Part shown: positions 14,573 through 21,873 of the stretch, one piece after another
Layout: every line of letters starts with the position of its first letter
How positions within the stretch are numbered: the first letter of the stretch is position 1
DNA from: Desulfurococcales archaeon
GTDB taxonomy: Archaea > Thermoproteota > Thermoprotei_A > Sulfolobales > NBVN01
Reading direction: 5' to 3'
NCBI GenBank assembly: GCA_021158735.1
Contig: JAGGUC010000037.1
Location: 1-25,522, forward strand
Length of the DNA stretch: 25,522 nucleotides
Program-made: the position numbers and the translations under genes
The notes under the pieces: model-generated
Database searches by the model: none
Seen by the model: the letters and a program-made list of their open reading frames with translations, nothing else
What the model was told of the DNA's origin: nothing

Positions 14573-15364
14573 CTAAGCTACCTCTCTTATGTCCTTAGCT
14601 ACTACTTCAGCTACTTTCTTACCCGACAGTAGCATACCACCGAATATAGGCCCCATACGCGGGATCCCATACAATTTCGCGACCGCCATCCCCGCAGCGT
14701 AGAGTCCTGGAGCCACCCTGCCTGTTCTCTCAACAATCAGTCTCTCACCAACAGATGCCTCAGCAGACTTCTCACCCTTTAGTGACACCCCCAGCTCCGG
14801 CACCTTCTTAGAGACGACAGCGAGTACTTCAGCATCATGCCCTGTAGCGTCAACAACCGCCCTAGACCTAATGAATACTGGGTCAACATGAAGTCCACTC
14901 AAAGGTATTGCTGTCCAAGTTAATGCTACACCACAAACCCTGAGCGGGTTCTCCGAGATCACTACATCCTCTACCGTAGCGCCAAGCAGGAATCTAGCTC
15001 CAGCATCCAGTGCCCCGACAGCTAACTTGACTTCAAGCTCAGCAGCATCAACTACATAAAGCCCCTTCTCAACCTCATCATACCTTACGTTAAACTCCCT
15101 CAAGATCTCCTGGGCCGGAGATTCAACCAGCACCTTGTGAAATAAATTCCCTCCCCCTCCGATTCCACCACCCACACTTAGTCTACGCTCAATTATCAGT
15201 ACCTTGAACCCTTCTTCAGCTAAGTACTTAGCCGCTGTCATGCCTGAAGGGCCTGCACCAACAATAACTACGTCTACGTCAGTGAATTTAGCCCAGTCTT
15301 CAGCACTCTTAAGGACGATGTACTTAGTTATTAAGTCCTCCCTAACCTCTCTCACACGTGACAC
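14573..15364 (-). CDS. thi4: Thi4, thiazole synthase (archaeal, His-type)
   Basis: Makes the adenylated thiazole precursor of thiamin from NAD, glycine and a sulfur source. The 263-residue protein has DVVIVGAGPSGMTAAKYL (FAD/NAD-binding fold), GGGIGGGGNLF, AVVDATGHDAEV and GMAVAKLYGIPRMGPIFGGM, all typical of Thi4. At the place of the sacrificial Cys of yeast THI4 it has His159 (GLHVDP). The same change in Methanococcales makes the enzyme a true catalyst using free sulfide and iron. GTG at 15364 fits a leaderless mRNA: TATA CTTATAAT (15396-15389, minus strand) puts the start about 15367. Some databases call this family ribulose-1,5-bisphosphate synthetase; the motifs favour Thi4. Confidence 0.93.
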   Translation of the reverse strand: MSRVREVREDLITKYIVLKSAEDWAKFTDVDVVIVGAGPSGMTAAKYLAEEGFKVLIIERRLSVGGGIGGGGNLFHKVLVESPAQEILREFNVRYDEVEKGLYVVDAAELEVKLAVGALDAGARFLLGATVEDVVISENPLRVCGVALTWTAIPLSGLHVDPVFIRSRAVVDATGHDAEVLAVVSKKVPELGVSLKGEKSAEASVGERLIVERTGRVAPGLYAAGMAVAKLYGIPRMGPIFGGMLLSGKKVAEVVAKDIREVA

Positions 15365-15388
15365 CCACTCATAAAATACAGCAGACTA

Positions 15389-15429
15389 ATTATAAGACTA
15401 TGCCTATTAAAAACACATGAACTTATATC
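15389..15429. promoter_or_regulatory. Divergent TATA boxes of thi4 and the cupin gene
   Basis: On the minus strand CTTATAAT (15396-15389) lies about 27 bases before the thi4 GTG. On the plus strand CTTATATC (15422-15429) lies 26 bases before the cupin GTG at 15451. Both mRNAs should be leaderless or nearly so, which supports these GTG starts. Confidence 0.6.
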
Positions 15430-15450
15430 TACAGCATTGAGAGATCTTGG

Positions 15451-15852
15451 GTGATACGTATTAGTGGGGGTCCTTGTGGTGAGAAGGTAAGTCATTACAC
15501 GGAAGTTAAGTCAGCCCTAGTTCCACCTGATGCAGCTGAGAAGACATACATTCGGTGGCTGATCAGTAAGAAAGATGGAGCACCTACATTTGCCATGAGG
15601 TTATTTGATGTTGAGGCTGGAGGGAAAATAGCTCCCCACTACCACCCCTGGGAACACGAGATATTCATTCTTGAGGGAGAGGGTAGAATAAGGATCGGTA
15701 GCAAGTGGTATGACTTCACTAAGGGCTCATTCATATATGTACCGCCTAATGTAGAGCACGAGTACATTAACACAGGCAACGGTACTTTGAGATTTATTTG
15801 TGTGATCCCGAACGAACCATCAACTACCGAGAAAGGCCCGCTGAAGTGCTGA
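15451..15852 (+). CDS. Cupin-domain protein
   Basis: 133-residue single-domain cupin. Motif 1 is APHYHPWEHEIFILEGEG, giving metal ligands His63, His65 and Glu70 (or His69). Motif 2 is PPNVEHEYINTG with His103. Metal binding should therefore be intact. Single cupins range from dioxygenases and isomerases to metal or ligand sensors, so no reaction is proposed. The GTG start is set by a TATA box 26 bases upstream (leaderless). It is divergent from thi4 and may share its control. Confidence 0.85.
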   Translation: MIRISGGPCGEKVSHYTEVKSALVPPDAAEKTYIRWLISKKDGAPTFAMRLFDVEAGGKIAPHYHPWEHEIFILEGEGRIRIGSKWYDFTKGSFIYVPPNVEHEYINTGNGTLRFICVIPNEPSTTEKGPLKC

Positions 15853-15914
15853 GCTTTAAGAAAAATTAGATAATTATTTTTCCTCACTAGTGTTAGGATT
15901 ATGAGGTAGTTGAG

Positions 15915-16160
15915 ATGATTCTGGTATGGCGTAATGAAGAGTCCTCAATAAGGTATGTTGAGGGAGCAATAATCTCAGCTTTAAGACTTAAGAGATTCTG
16001 GCGTAGGAGAGGACTGAGCGAGGATGAAGCCATGAAGCGTGCTGTGAAGCAGGCTATAGGCATGATTAAAGTCAGCGGGCTCAGCGAGAGGGACGTAATC
16101 TCAACACTTAAAGAACTTAAGAGAATGACTGAGTCAGTACTGGAGCAGATGGGGAAATAA
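15915..16160 (+). CDS. Hypothetical small basic helical protein, 81 residues
   Basis: I do not recognise it. It is rich in Arg/Lys with a strongly basic patch LRLKRFWRRRGLSEDEAMKR (25-44 region), then helices ending LKELKRMTESVLEQMGK. No cysteines and no membrane segment. A good ribosome-binding site (GAGGTAGTTGAG) precedes ATG 15915, which supports the call. Lysine/arginine content and size would suit a nucleic-acid-binding protein, but that is only an inference. It follows the cupin gene by 62 bases. Confidence 0.65.
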   Translation: MILVWRNEESSIRYVEGAIISALRLKRFWRRRGLSEDEAMKRAVKQAIGMIKVSGLSERDVISTLKELKRMTESVLEQMGK

Positions 16161-16177
16161 AGGAGTTATTTTTAGTA

Positions 16178-16336
16178 GTGTCGTTTGCCGTACTTACTGT
16201 CTTATTTTACCGGGTGATGTATTATACAGTTTCTGCGGTAAGGTCTCTAGCCAATCAACACATCTTGCTAGAAGAGTGTGAGGTAGCTGTCGAGCCTAAC
16301 GGCACGAGGCTTCATCTACGAAGTTGTATATTGTGA
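16178..16336 (+). CDS. Possible small hydrophobic protein, 52 residues
   Basis: An open frame from GTG 16178 begins 17 bases after the preceding gene, with AGGAG a little far (12 bases) upstream. It starts with a hydrophobic stretch (VSFAVLTVLFYRVMYYTVS) that could be one membrane helix, followed by a polar tail LEECEVAVEPNGTRLHL. It ends at TGA 16334-16336; the same frame stays open for 22 more codons after it. There is no family match I can name. It may be chance. Confidence 0.3.
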   Translation: MSFAVLTVLFYRVMYYTVSAVRSLANQHILLEECEVAVEPNGTRLHLRSCIL

Positions 16337-16839
16337 TTCTGTGGCACAGCTCTCACTAACTCGCAGAATTTTCTGTGGTACAGTAAAGATTTAAAGAAGT
16401 GACATAGCAATTCGAAGTACTTGAGCGTCCACTGATTACACTAAACTAATTGCTTGTAACCGTTCTAACTCTCTGCTACTTTCATAATTTTTGATGTATG
16501 TGTAGTGGAGGGCATTCCTGTCTCAGGGTTCATTGACGGGCTTTCAGGGGGAACGGTACTCCCCACTTCTATCTGATTCCTTAGCCCGTTCTTTCGGGCT
16601 TTTCTCACCGCCCACCCCACATCCCGGGCAGAACATATTTGAATAAAATAATCCTTAATTTATAAAGGCTTCGACGTTACAAAAGTCATCGTATATCACG
16701 AAATACAACATAATATGTTTCTGCCCATAGTGCATGCTATAGCTCCTGGGCCCAGAGCTAGGGCTGGAGGTTCTGTTATTCATTCCTACAAGGAACTTTT
16801 AATTAAGTTTCTTCAATTATAATAAGTGAGGTGTCGTAA
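16337..16839. other. Long spacer before the flavin reductase gene, with an orphan TATA box and short ORF
   Basis: Apart from the hairpin block, 16657-16668 (AATTTATAAAGG) is a strong plus-strand TATA box with no recognised gene after it. A short open frame, 16715-16822 (MFLPIVHAIAPGPRAR, then AGGSVIHSYKELLIKFL), would follow a start near 16688. It is protein-like but only 35 codons long. The flavin reductase gene has its own TATA candidate, TTTTAATTAAG (16797-16807). 16337-16499 holds nothing I can name. Confidence 0.35.
16500..16610 (+). other. Structured hairpin block, possible IS605-like end or ncRNA
   Basis: This stretch is richer in GC than the surrounding spacer. It holds two stable hairpins: GGGGA-ACGGTAC-TCCCC at 16548-16564 and AGCCCG-TTCTTT-CGGGCT at 16583-16600, the latter followed by TTTCTC. 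The GC island continues to the CCCGGG near 16623-16628. A hairpin at the right end followed by TTTTCTCACC resembles the 3' ends of archaeal IS200/IS605-family elements and their TnpB guide RNAs. No transposase remnant is visible. It could also be a transcription terminator or an unlinked small RNA. Confidence 0.3.
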
Positions 16840-17400
16840 ATGAAGAAAATTTCTGGGCGGGTTGTGGCTAGATTACTTCACCCTAGGCCAGCCTGTATAG
16901 TAATAGCTAAGTCAAGAAATGGCTGGGTAAATGGTTGCACCGTGGCCTGGACCACCCCCGTTAATGCTGAACCAGCCATAGTAGCTATTTCTCTAGCTTA
17001 CAAGAGACTTACATACCAGTACCTGAAAGAGTCAGGTGAGTTCACTATTAATGTCTTACCCAAAAGGATGATTAATTCGGTTCACTACGTGGGTGTGGTG
17101 TCAGGTAGGGAAGTTGAGGATAAGCTCGGGAGAGCTGGCTTCAGGTTGAAGGAGTCTGAGGTTATTAAGACGCCAGGTATTGAGGGAGCGCTGGCAATTC
17201 TTGAGTGCAGGGTGAAAGACGAGGTAAAGTACCCGGATCATGCGCTAATAACTGGGGAAGTAGTTCATGCTGTAGCTGACGAAAAGTACTTTACGGAATC
17301 TCATTATTCTGAGTTAGCTGAGGTACTTCTACACGTCGGCGGAGACACTTATACAGTGCCCGGGACATATGCTCAAGCCAAGGAGCAGACACCTACCTAA
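16840..17400 (+). CDS. Flavin reductase-like (FMN-binding split-barrel) protein
   Basis: 186 residues with the flavin reductase domain of HpaC-like proteins: LHPRPACIVIAKS at the N-terminus, NGCTVAWTTPVNAEPAIVAI as the flavin-contacting strand, then GEFTINVLP and LALILECRVKDEV-like strands. They reduce FMN/FAD with NAD(P)H or hold FMN in electron transfer. ATG 16840 has GAGGTG 6 bases upstream and a TATA candidate that gives a short leader. Its last 8 bases overlap the end of the convergent glycosyltransferase. A second, diverged paralogue lies on the other side of the transporter (24440-25000). Partner oxygenase genes are not seen. Confidence 0.85.
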   Translation: MKKISGRVVARLLHPRPACIVIAKSRNGWVNGCTVAWTTPVNAEPAIVAISLAYKRLTYQYLKESGEFTINVLPKRMINSVHYVGVVSGREVEDKLGRAGFRLKESEVIKTPGIEGALAILECRVKDEVKYPDHALITGEVVHAVADEKYFTESHYSELAEVLLHVGGDTYTVPGTYAQAKEQTPT

Positions 17401-18496
17401 TGAACTTCCTCATCACATCCCCCAACCTCAACCTAACGGCTCCTAAAGGGAAATCAAATTTCCTCAGTACTTCCCTAGCTTTAAGCAACACCTCATTTTT
17501 CCTTGGGCTCAGTTCAATCATGAACTTAACTCCATAAACCAGCGTGTAAACTGCATGAATATACATTCCAGCCAGGGCCAGAAGCCCGTCGAGTACAGTA
17601 GGGGACTCAAAGCACTTCCTAGAAGCTATCCCCACCTTAATTGCTAGGAATAAGAGTAGTGTAAGATAAGATACCAGCAATAATACAGGTATGATAACTA
17701 GAGGGTGTACGAGAACCTGAGCAAGAAATATTAGGAGCCCTGCAATTGCGGGTGATAGAGCAAATAATGTCCATAGAGGGAAGTCTACAGGCAACTTTAA
17801 GCCCGCGACAAGCGCACCCTCCACAACACCTCTCATCCTAGCTCTCTGCCATGAAGTGACCCCCTTCAACGTCTTTGGCATAGATACCTTGACTACTGCG
17901 TCATCTCTGTAGCAGAACCTCCTGCCCTTCATGAGGGCTAGCAGGCTGAAGTAAAAGTCGTCACCTCTGAATACGGGCGGGTAGGTCACTAAGTTAAACA
18001 CACCGGTACGTGTTGCCTCGTTATTTCCGGGTGCGTGTGTTCTCCTAATAAAACTAAATATCACATGGAAACTGTGGTACCAGTAGAGCATCCTGCTCCA
18101 GATAGAGACATTCCGCACCACAGACCTCCCAGATACTATGTCGCACCCGTCCCTCAGGGCTTCAACCAAGTTATACACGTAAGCACTCGAATACTCGTTC
18201 TCGGAGTCACCCCAGATGATGGCCTCATACCCGTTATCCATGGCGTACCTGACGGCCTCAACCCTGGCAGGCCCTACACCACCCCTGACGTCCTGAACCT
18301 TAAACTTCACGCAAGAATACCTACTTGAGAACTCCTCAACAACCCTCGCCGACCCATCCCTAGAGCCACCATCAAGAATTAGAACATCGAAGCACTCACA
18401 TATTCTACACCCTACCTGACGACTTAATGAGTCAAGACACCTCCTCAAGCCTTCAGCATTATCCTTATTCATAACGACTAGTAATACCTTCCCCAT
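17393..18496 (-). CDS. Family 2 glycosyltransferase with membrane C-terminus
   Basis: 367 residues. The N-terminal GT-A domain contains ILDGGSRDGSARVV (41-53), the nucleotide-sugar strand. A GDSENEY segment (96-102) stands where family 2 enzymes usually have DADG/DxD. RGDDFYFSLLALMKG and WQRARMRG match the acceptor/QxxRW-like positions. From about residue 235 there are two to three hydrophobic segments (FPLWTLFALSPAIAGLLIF, PLVIIPVLLLVSYLTLLL) and a third near 305, so it is membrane-bound. It likely adds sugars to lipid or cell-surface glycans; the donor is unknown. The ATG at 18496 has a TATA box GGTTATATTTC near 18532. The end overlaps the flavin reductase by 8 bases tail to tail. Confidence 0.85.
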   Translation of the reverse strand: MGKVLLVVMNKDNAEGLRRCLDSLSRQVGCRICECFDVLILDGGSRDGSARVVEEFSSRYSCVKFKVQDVRGGVGPARVEAVRYAMDNGYEAIIWGDSENEYSSAYVYNLVEALRDGCDIVSGRSVVRNVSIWSRMLYWYHSFHVIFSFIRRTHAPGNNEATRTGVFNLVTYPPVFRGDDFYFSLLALMKGRRFCYRDDAVVKVSMPKTLKGVTSWQRARMRGVVEGALVAGLKLPVDFPLWTLFALSPAIAGLLIFLAQVLVHPLVIIPVLLLVSYLTLLLFLAIKVGIASRKCFESPTVLDGLLALAGMYIHAVYTLVYGVKFMIELSPRKNEVLLKAREVLRKFDFPLGAVRLRLGDVMRKFIR

Positions 18497-18610
18497 TTAC
18501 AACCATTTAATGTAGGTAATACCCCAGAAATATAACCATTTTCCCAGGTGTCTATTAATCAAGTAGCATTAACCGGGTAATACTTAAGTTAGGTGGTGCT
18601 GAAGCCCTTT

Positions 18611-18721
18611 TACATTAACTAAATTAAACATATATCGACGATCCCGCACTTAAGCTGGCAGGATATGGTGCTTTTACGGGGAATACTCAGTTTTTACACA
18701 TTAGTTAATTTAGTTAATGTA
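18611..18721. repeat. 17-bp inverted repeat upstream of the BMP transporter
   Basis: TACATTAACTAAATTAA at 18611-18627 is the exact reverse complement of 18705-18721, with 77 bases between. The right arm also carries an internal TTAGTTAA tandem. Only 90 bases separate the right arm from the transporter start, so it is probably a pair of operator sites. If transcribed it could also form a stem. The spacer repeats short words of the flank (CTTAAG, GGTGCT, TTTTAC at 18583-18613 and again at 18649-18677). Confidence 0.55.
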
Positions 18722-18762
18722 TATCTGCAACGAACCCGAAGTTAATACTAGTGAGATTAAGA

Positions 18763-18789
18763 CATTTTTTAAAGTCATGACTTGACTTT
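18763..18789 (+). promoter_or_regulatory. TATA box and overlapping palindrome of the BMP transporter operon
   Basis: TTTTTTAAAG at about 18765-18773 is the TATA box. Overlapping it is the perfect 12-bp palindrome AAGTCATGACTT (18772-18783), and a longer pair AAAGTCA / TGACTTT (18771-18777 and 18783-18789). Transcription start would fall near 18797, with GAGGTG at 18796-18801 before the ATG at 18813. A repressor here would compete with TBP/TFB. Confidence 0.5.
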
Positions 18790-18812
18790 AATAGTGAGGT
18801 GCATGAGCCGAC

Positions 18813-20300
18813 ATGGCTGAATCAAAACTCGTAGTAGGATTCATTATCACCATAATAATTGTTGGTATGGCAGCATGGTATGCAGGATCTCAAACCGCAG
18901 CACCAGCAACCTCTACTAGGCTACCACCATCAGTAACTACTGTGACGACCACAGTGACAGAGACAGCTGGTGCAGGAGCCACAGTAACTACTACAATAAC
19001 CGTAACTGAAACACCCACAACTACTGGGGCACCATCAGCTTGGACCCCGCCGAAAAAGATTAGGGCTGCTTGGGTTTACGTAGGCCCCATCGGGGACTTT
19101 GGCTGGACTTATCAGCATGATGTAGGCAGGAGAGTAGTGCAGGCGATATTTAAGGACTGGCTGGAGACTACATACGTTGAGAGCGTGAGTGAGGCTAAGC
19201 TTAAGGAGGTTATCGAGACTCTCATAGCTAAGGGCTATAACGTGATATTCACGTCGTCCTTCGAATTCATGGACGGCACGCTTGAGGAGGCTAAGAAGCA
19301 CCCTGACCTACTCTTCTTCCACTGCAGCGGCTACAAGAGATTGAAGAATATGGGCACGTACTTTGCTGACCTAGTTCAGGTCTACTACCTCAACGGCTTA
19401 ATGGCTGGAGCACTGACTAAGACAGGGCACATAGGGTATGTGGCGTCATTCACGATACCTGAGGTGGTCAGACACATTAACGCATTCGCTATAGGGGCTA
19501 AGGAGGTTGGTGAGCAGTTAGGTAAGGACATTAAAGTCTACGTTATCGAGATCGGCGCTTGGTTCGCTCCCGACAAGGCCAGGGAGGCAGCCAGAACACT
19601 CGTTGAGAGATATAATTGCGACGTCCTAGCATTTACTGAAGACTCAACAGCAATAATTCAGTTCGCTCAAACATGGACCCAGCAGCACCCTGACCACCCA
19701 GTCTATGTGTTTAGCCACTACAGCCCCGGTTACGCATACGGACCTGATGTAGTAGTTAGTGGACAACTGGTCAGGTGGGAGGTGATCTACGCTGACATTC
19801 TATCTAAAATACATGCTGGAATACTGACGCCAAATAACCTCGACAAATTAGATTACTGGTACCTTCTAGACAGCGGTGCCGTAGACCTGGCATGCCACAT
19901 GTCCCTGGACGGCAGCATAATGCACATTAACCCGAAGTTCGTCCCAGTGCTAAAGAACATAAAGATTAAGGATAAAGTAACTGGAAGTGATACAAACGTT
20001 TATGACCTGGTAATGAGCAGGTACTACCAGATGAAGGACGCGCCAATGCTCACACCTCTGGAGGCTGTAGAACCCCACAAGTACGAGAATCTCACAGTCA
20101 TAAACATTGCTGAGGAGTCAGGGAAGGAAGAGAAGTACATGATCGCTTTATTCCATGTCTTCACAGGACCCTTAGACGGCTACATGAAGGACGACCCAAG
20201 TAAGAAAGTACACATACCAGAAGGTGTCGTATTAGGTCATGACGAGCTGTGGACTATGCAGTGGTTTGTTGACTGGGTTGTCTATCTTGGCAGGGGCTGA
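18813..20300 (+). CDS. BMP family substrate-binding protein of an ABC importer
   Basis: 495 residues. An uncleaved N-terminal membrane anchor (VVGFIITIIIVGMAAWYAG, 7-25) is followed by a Thr/Ser/Pro-rich linker of about 50 residues, typical of archaeal surface binding proteins. The BMP/PnrA-like domain (PF02608-type) starts at IRAAWVYVGPIGDFGWTYQH. Further blocks are VIFTSSFEFMDG, HIGYVASFTIPEVVRHINAF (signature region), and YGPDVVVSGQLVRWEVIYAD. Family members bind purine nucleosides or related compounds outside the cell. There is no lipobox Cys near the anchor. It is the first gene of a four-gene transporter, 33 bases before the ATPase gene. The repeat-rich upstream region suggests tight control. 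Confidence 0.9.
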   Translation: MAESKLVVGFIITIIIVGMAAWYAGSQTAAPATSTRLPPSVTTVTTTVTETAGAGATVTTTITVTETPTTTGAPSAWTPPKKIRAAWVYVGPIGDFGWTYQHDVGRRVVQAIFKDWLETTYVESVSEAKLKEVIETLIAKGYNVIFTSSFEFMDGTLEEAKKHPDLLFFHCSGYKRLKNMGTYFADLVQVYYLNGLMAGALTKTGHIGYVASFTIPEVVRHINAFAIGAKEVGEQLGKDIKVYVIEIGAWFAPDKAREAARTLVERYNCDVLAFTEDSTAIIQFAQTWTQQHPDHPVYVFSHYSPGYAYGPDVVVSGQLVRWEVIYADILSKIHAGILTPNNLDKLDYWYLLDSGAVDLACHMSLDGSIMHINPKFVPVLKNIKIKDKVTGSDTNVYDLVMSRYYQMKDAPMLTPLEAVEPHKYENLTVINIAEESGKEEKYMIALFHVFTGPLDGYMKDDPSKKVHIPEGVVLGHDELWTMQWFVDWVVYLGRG

Positions 20301-20333
20301 GTAAGTTACTGGTAATGGGCTGAGGGAGTTGGT

Positions 20334-21872
20334 TTGACACTCCTCAAGACCTACAAAAAGGATTTTTCCTCAAAAAATAAACCACCAGTTGTTTCAGTGG
20401 TAGGGATCTCAAAGAAGTTCCCTGGCTCTATAGCACTTGATGGTGTTGACTTCACTATCTTAGAAGGCGAGGTCCACGCATTACTTGGTGAGAATGGGGC
20501 AGGAAAGACAACACTGGTTAAGATCCTGTACGGGATATACGTACCTGACAGAGGGGAGATATACGTTAGGGGTAGGAAAGCACAAATCAACTCACCTAAG
20601 GAGGCGATAAGGCAGGGCATAGTCATGGTTTCACAAGTACCTCAGTTAATTGATAAGTTAACCGTAGCTGAGAACCTTATTTTGGGGCTGGAAAAATACG
20701 GCTTCATAACTAGAGTAGGGAAAGTCAGATACTTCATTAGGGAGAAGAGCAGGGAAGTAGGTATTGAGGTCGACCCTGACACCGAGGTATGGAAGCTAAG
20801 CTACACGCAGAAGCAACTGGTCGAGCTACTCAGGGCTCTACTACTTAATGCTAAAGTACTCCTGCTGGATGAGGCAATAACCTTCTTACCATTGATTGAG
20901 AAAAAGAAATTCTATAAATTCATCAGGGACTTCGCCAACAAGAGTGGTTCAGTAATACTGATAACCCATAAGATCTATGAGGCCCTGGAAGTAGCTGACA
21001 GGATCACCGTACTGAGACTCGGCCGTGTAGTAGGTACCGTGCCAAGAAGTAAGGTGTCACCCGATGTTGTTAGGAAAATGATGTTCGCTGAGAGGTCGTC
21101 TCAAGTAACATACGAGAGGCTACCTATGTCGACACCTAGGGAGTCAGCCGCACTTGAGATTAGTGACCTGTGGGTGATGGGTGACCACGGCGACCACGCA
21201 GTTAGGGGCGTAAGCTTGACTTTAAGGGCTGGCGAGGTCATGGGTATAGCGGGTATTGCTGGTAATGGTCAGAAGGAACTCATTCAGGCTATAGTTGGGT
21301 TGAGGAGGGTGGAGAAGGGCAGGATAAGGCTTTACTCAGAAGACATAACGAACAGGAGCGTAAGTAAGGTCAGGATTAGGGGTGTGGGCTACATACCTGA
21401 CCAGCCAGCTAAGTACGGACTGTCACTCGAGAACAGTATTGAAGAAAACCTAGCCATGCTTCCATCGCTAACTAACAGGCTGATAAATTGGGGTAGCATC
21501 AGGGATCTAGCCCGCAAACTGATTAAGGAATTCAACATCATGACACCCTCACCCAAGACCCCGGTTAAGTTCCTCTCAGGAGGAAATATAATGAAGGTAC
21601 TTGTGTCTAGGGAATTACTTGTAGCTAGGAGGCTGCTGGTAGCGTACAACCCCACTAGGGCATTGGATGAGGTTACAGCAATAATGGTCAGGAAGATTAT
21701 TAAGGAAAAAGCGAGCACGGAAGGCATAGGTGTATTAGTAGCTTCTGAAGATCTTGACGAGATCCTCCAGATCAGTGACAGAATAGCTGTAATGAATTCA
21801 GGCAGGGTCGTAAGAGTTTTCTCAAGTAGTGAGGCTGTACGCGATGAAATCGAAAAGCTCATGGTGATGTAG
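20334..21872 (+). CDS. ABC importer ATPase with two nucleotide-binding domains
   Basis: 512 residues of the double-NBD type that serves BMP/ribose-like importers. NBD1: Walker A GENGAGKTT, Walker B VLLLDEA, and H-loop ITHK. Its signature is degenerate (LSYTQKQ instead of LSVGQQQ), and the D-loop region reads DEAITFL where EPT is usual. NBD2: Walker A is GIAGNGQKE (normal for this family's second half), signature LSGGNIMK, Walker B VAYNPTRALDE. The start is TTG 20334 with GGGAG upstream; it follows the binding-protein gene after 33 bases. The ATPase energises uptake through the two permeases that follow. Confidence 0.92.
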   Translation: MTLLKTYKKDFSSKNKPPVVSVVGISKKFPGSIALDGVDFTILEGEVHALLGENGAGKTTLVKILYGIYVPDRGEIYVRGRKAQINSPKEAIRQGIVMVSQVPQLIDKLTVAENLILGLEKYGFITRVGKVRYFIREKSREVGIEVDPDTEVWKLSYTQKQLVELLRALLLNAKVLLLDEAITFLPLIEKKKFYKFIRDFANKSGSVILITHKIYEALEVADRITVLRLGRVVGTVPRSKVSPDVVRKMMFAERSSQVTYERLPMSTPRESAALEISDLWVMGDHGDHAVRGVSLTLRAGEVMGIAGIAGNGQKELIQAIVGLRRVEKGRIRLYSEDITNRSVSKVRIRGVGYIPDQPAKYGLSLENSIEENLAMLPSLTNRLINWGSIRDLARKLIKEFNIMTPSPKTPVKFLSGGNIMKVLVSRELLVARRLLVAYNPTRALDEVTAIMVRKIIKEKASTEGIGVLVASEDLDEILQISDRIAVMNSGRVVRVFSSSEAVRDEIEKLMVM

Positions 21873-21873
21873 C

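Noticed and set aside
16212..16235. GTGATGT as a possible box C of another C/D sRNA
   Set aside because: One mismatch and no D', C' or D boxes at the right spacing.
16334..16405. Extension of the 52-residue ORF through TGA into the next open 22 codons
   Set aside because: No sign of a selenocysteine element and the first part itself is uncertain.
16738..16762. AGCTCCTGGGCCCAGAGCT near-palindrome in the spacer before the flavin reductase gene
   Set aside because: Imperfect flanks with a bulge, lying within a possible short ORF; no reason to call it a site.
18649..18690. GGATATGG plus flanking words resembling part of a purine riboswitch core
   Set aside because: The three-stem layout and the conserved loop bases are absent; the location before a nucleoside importer is suggestive but the structure does not fit.
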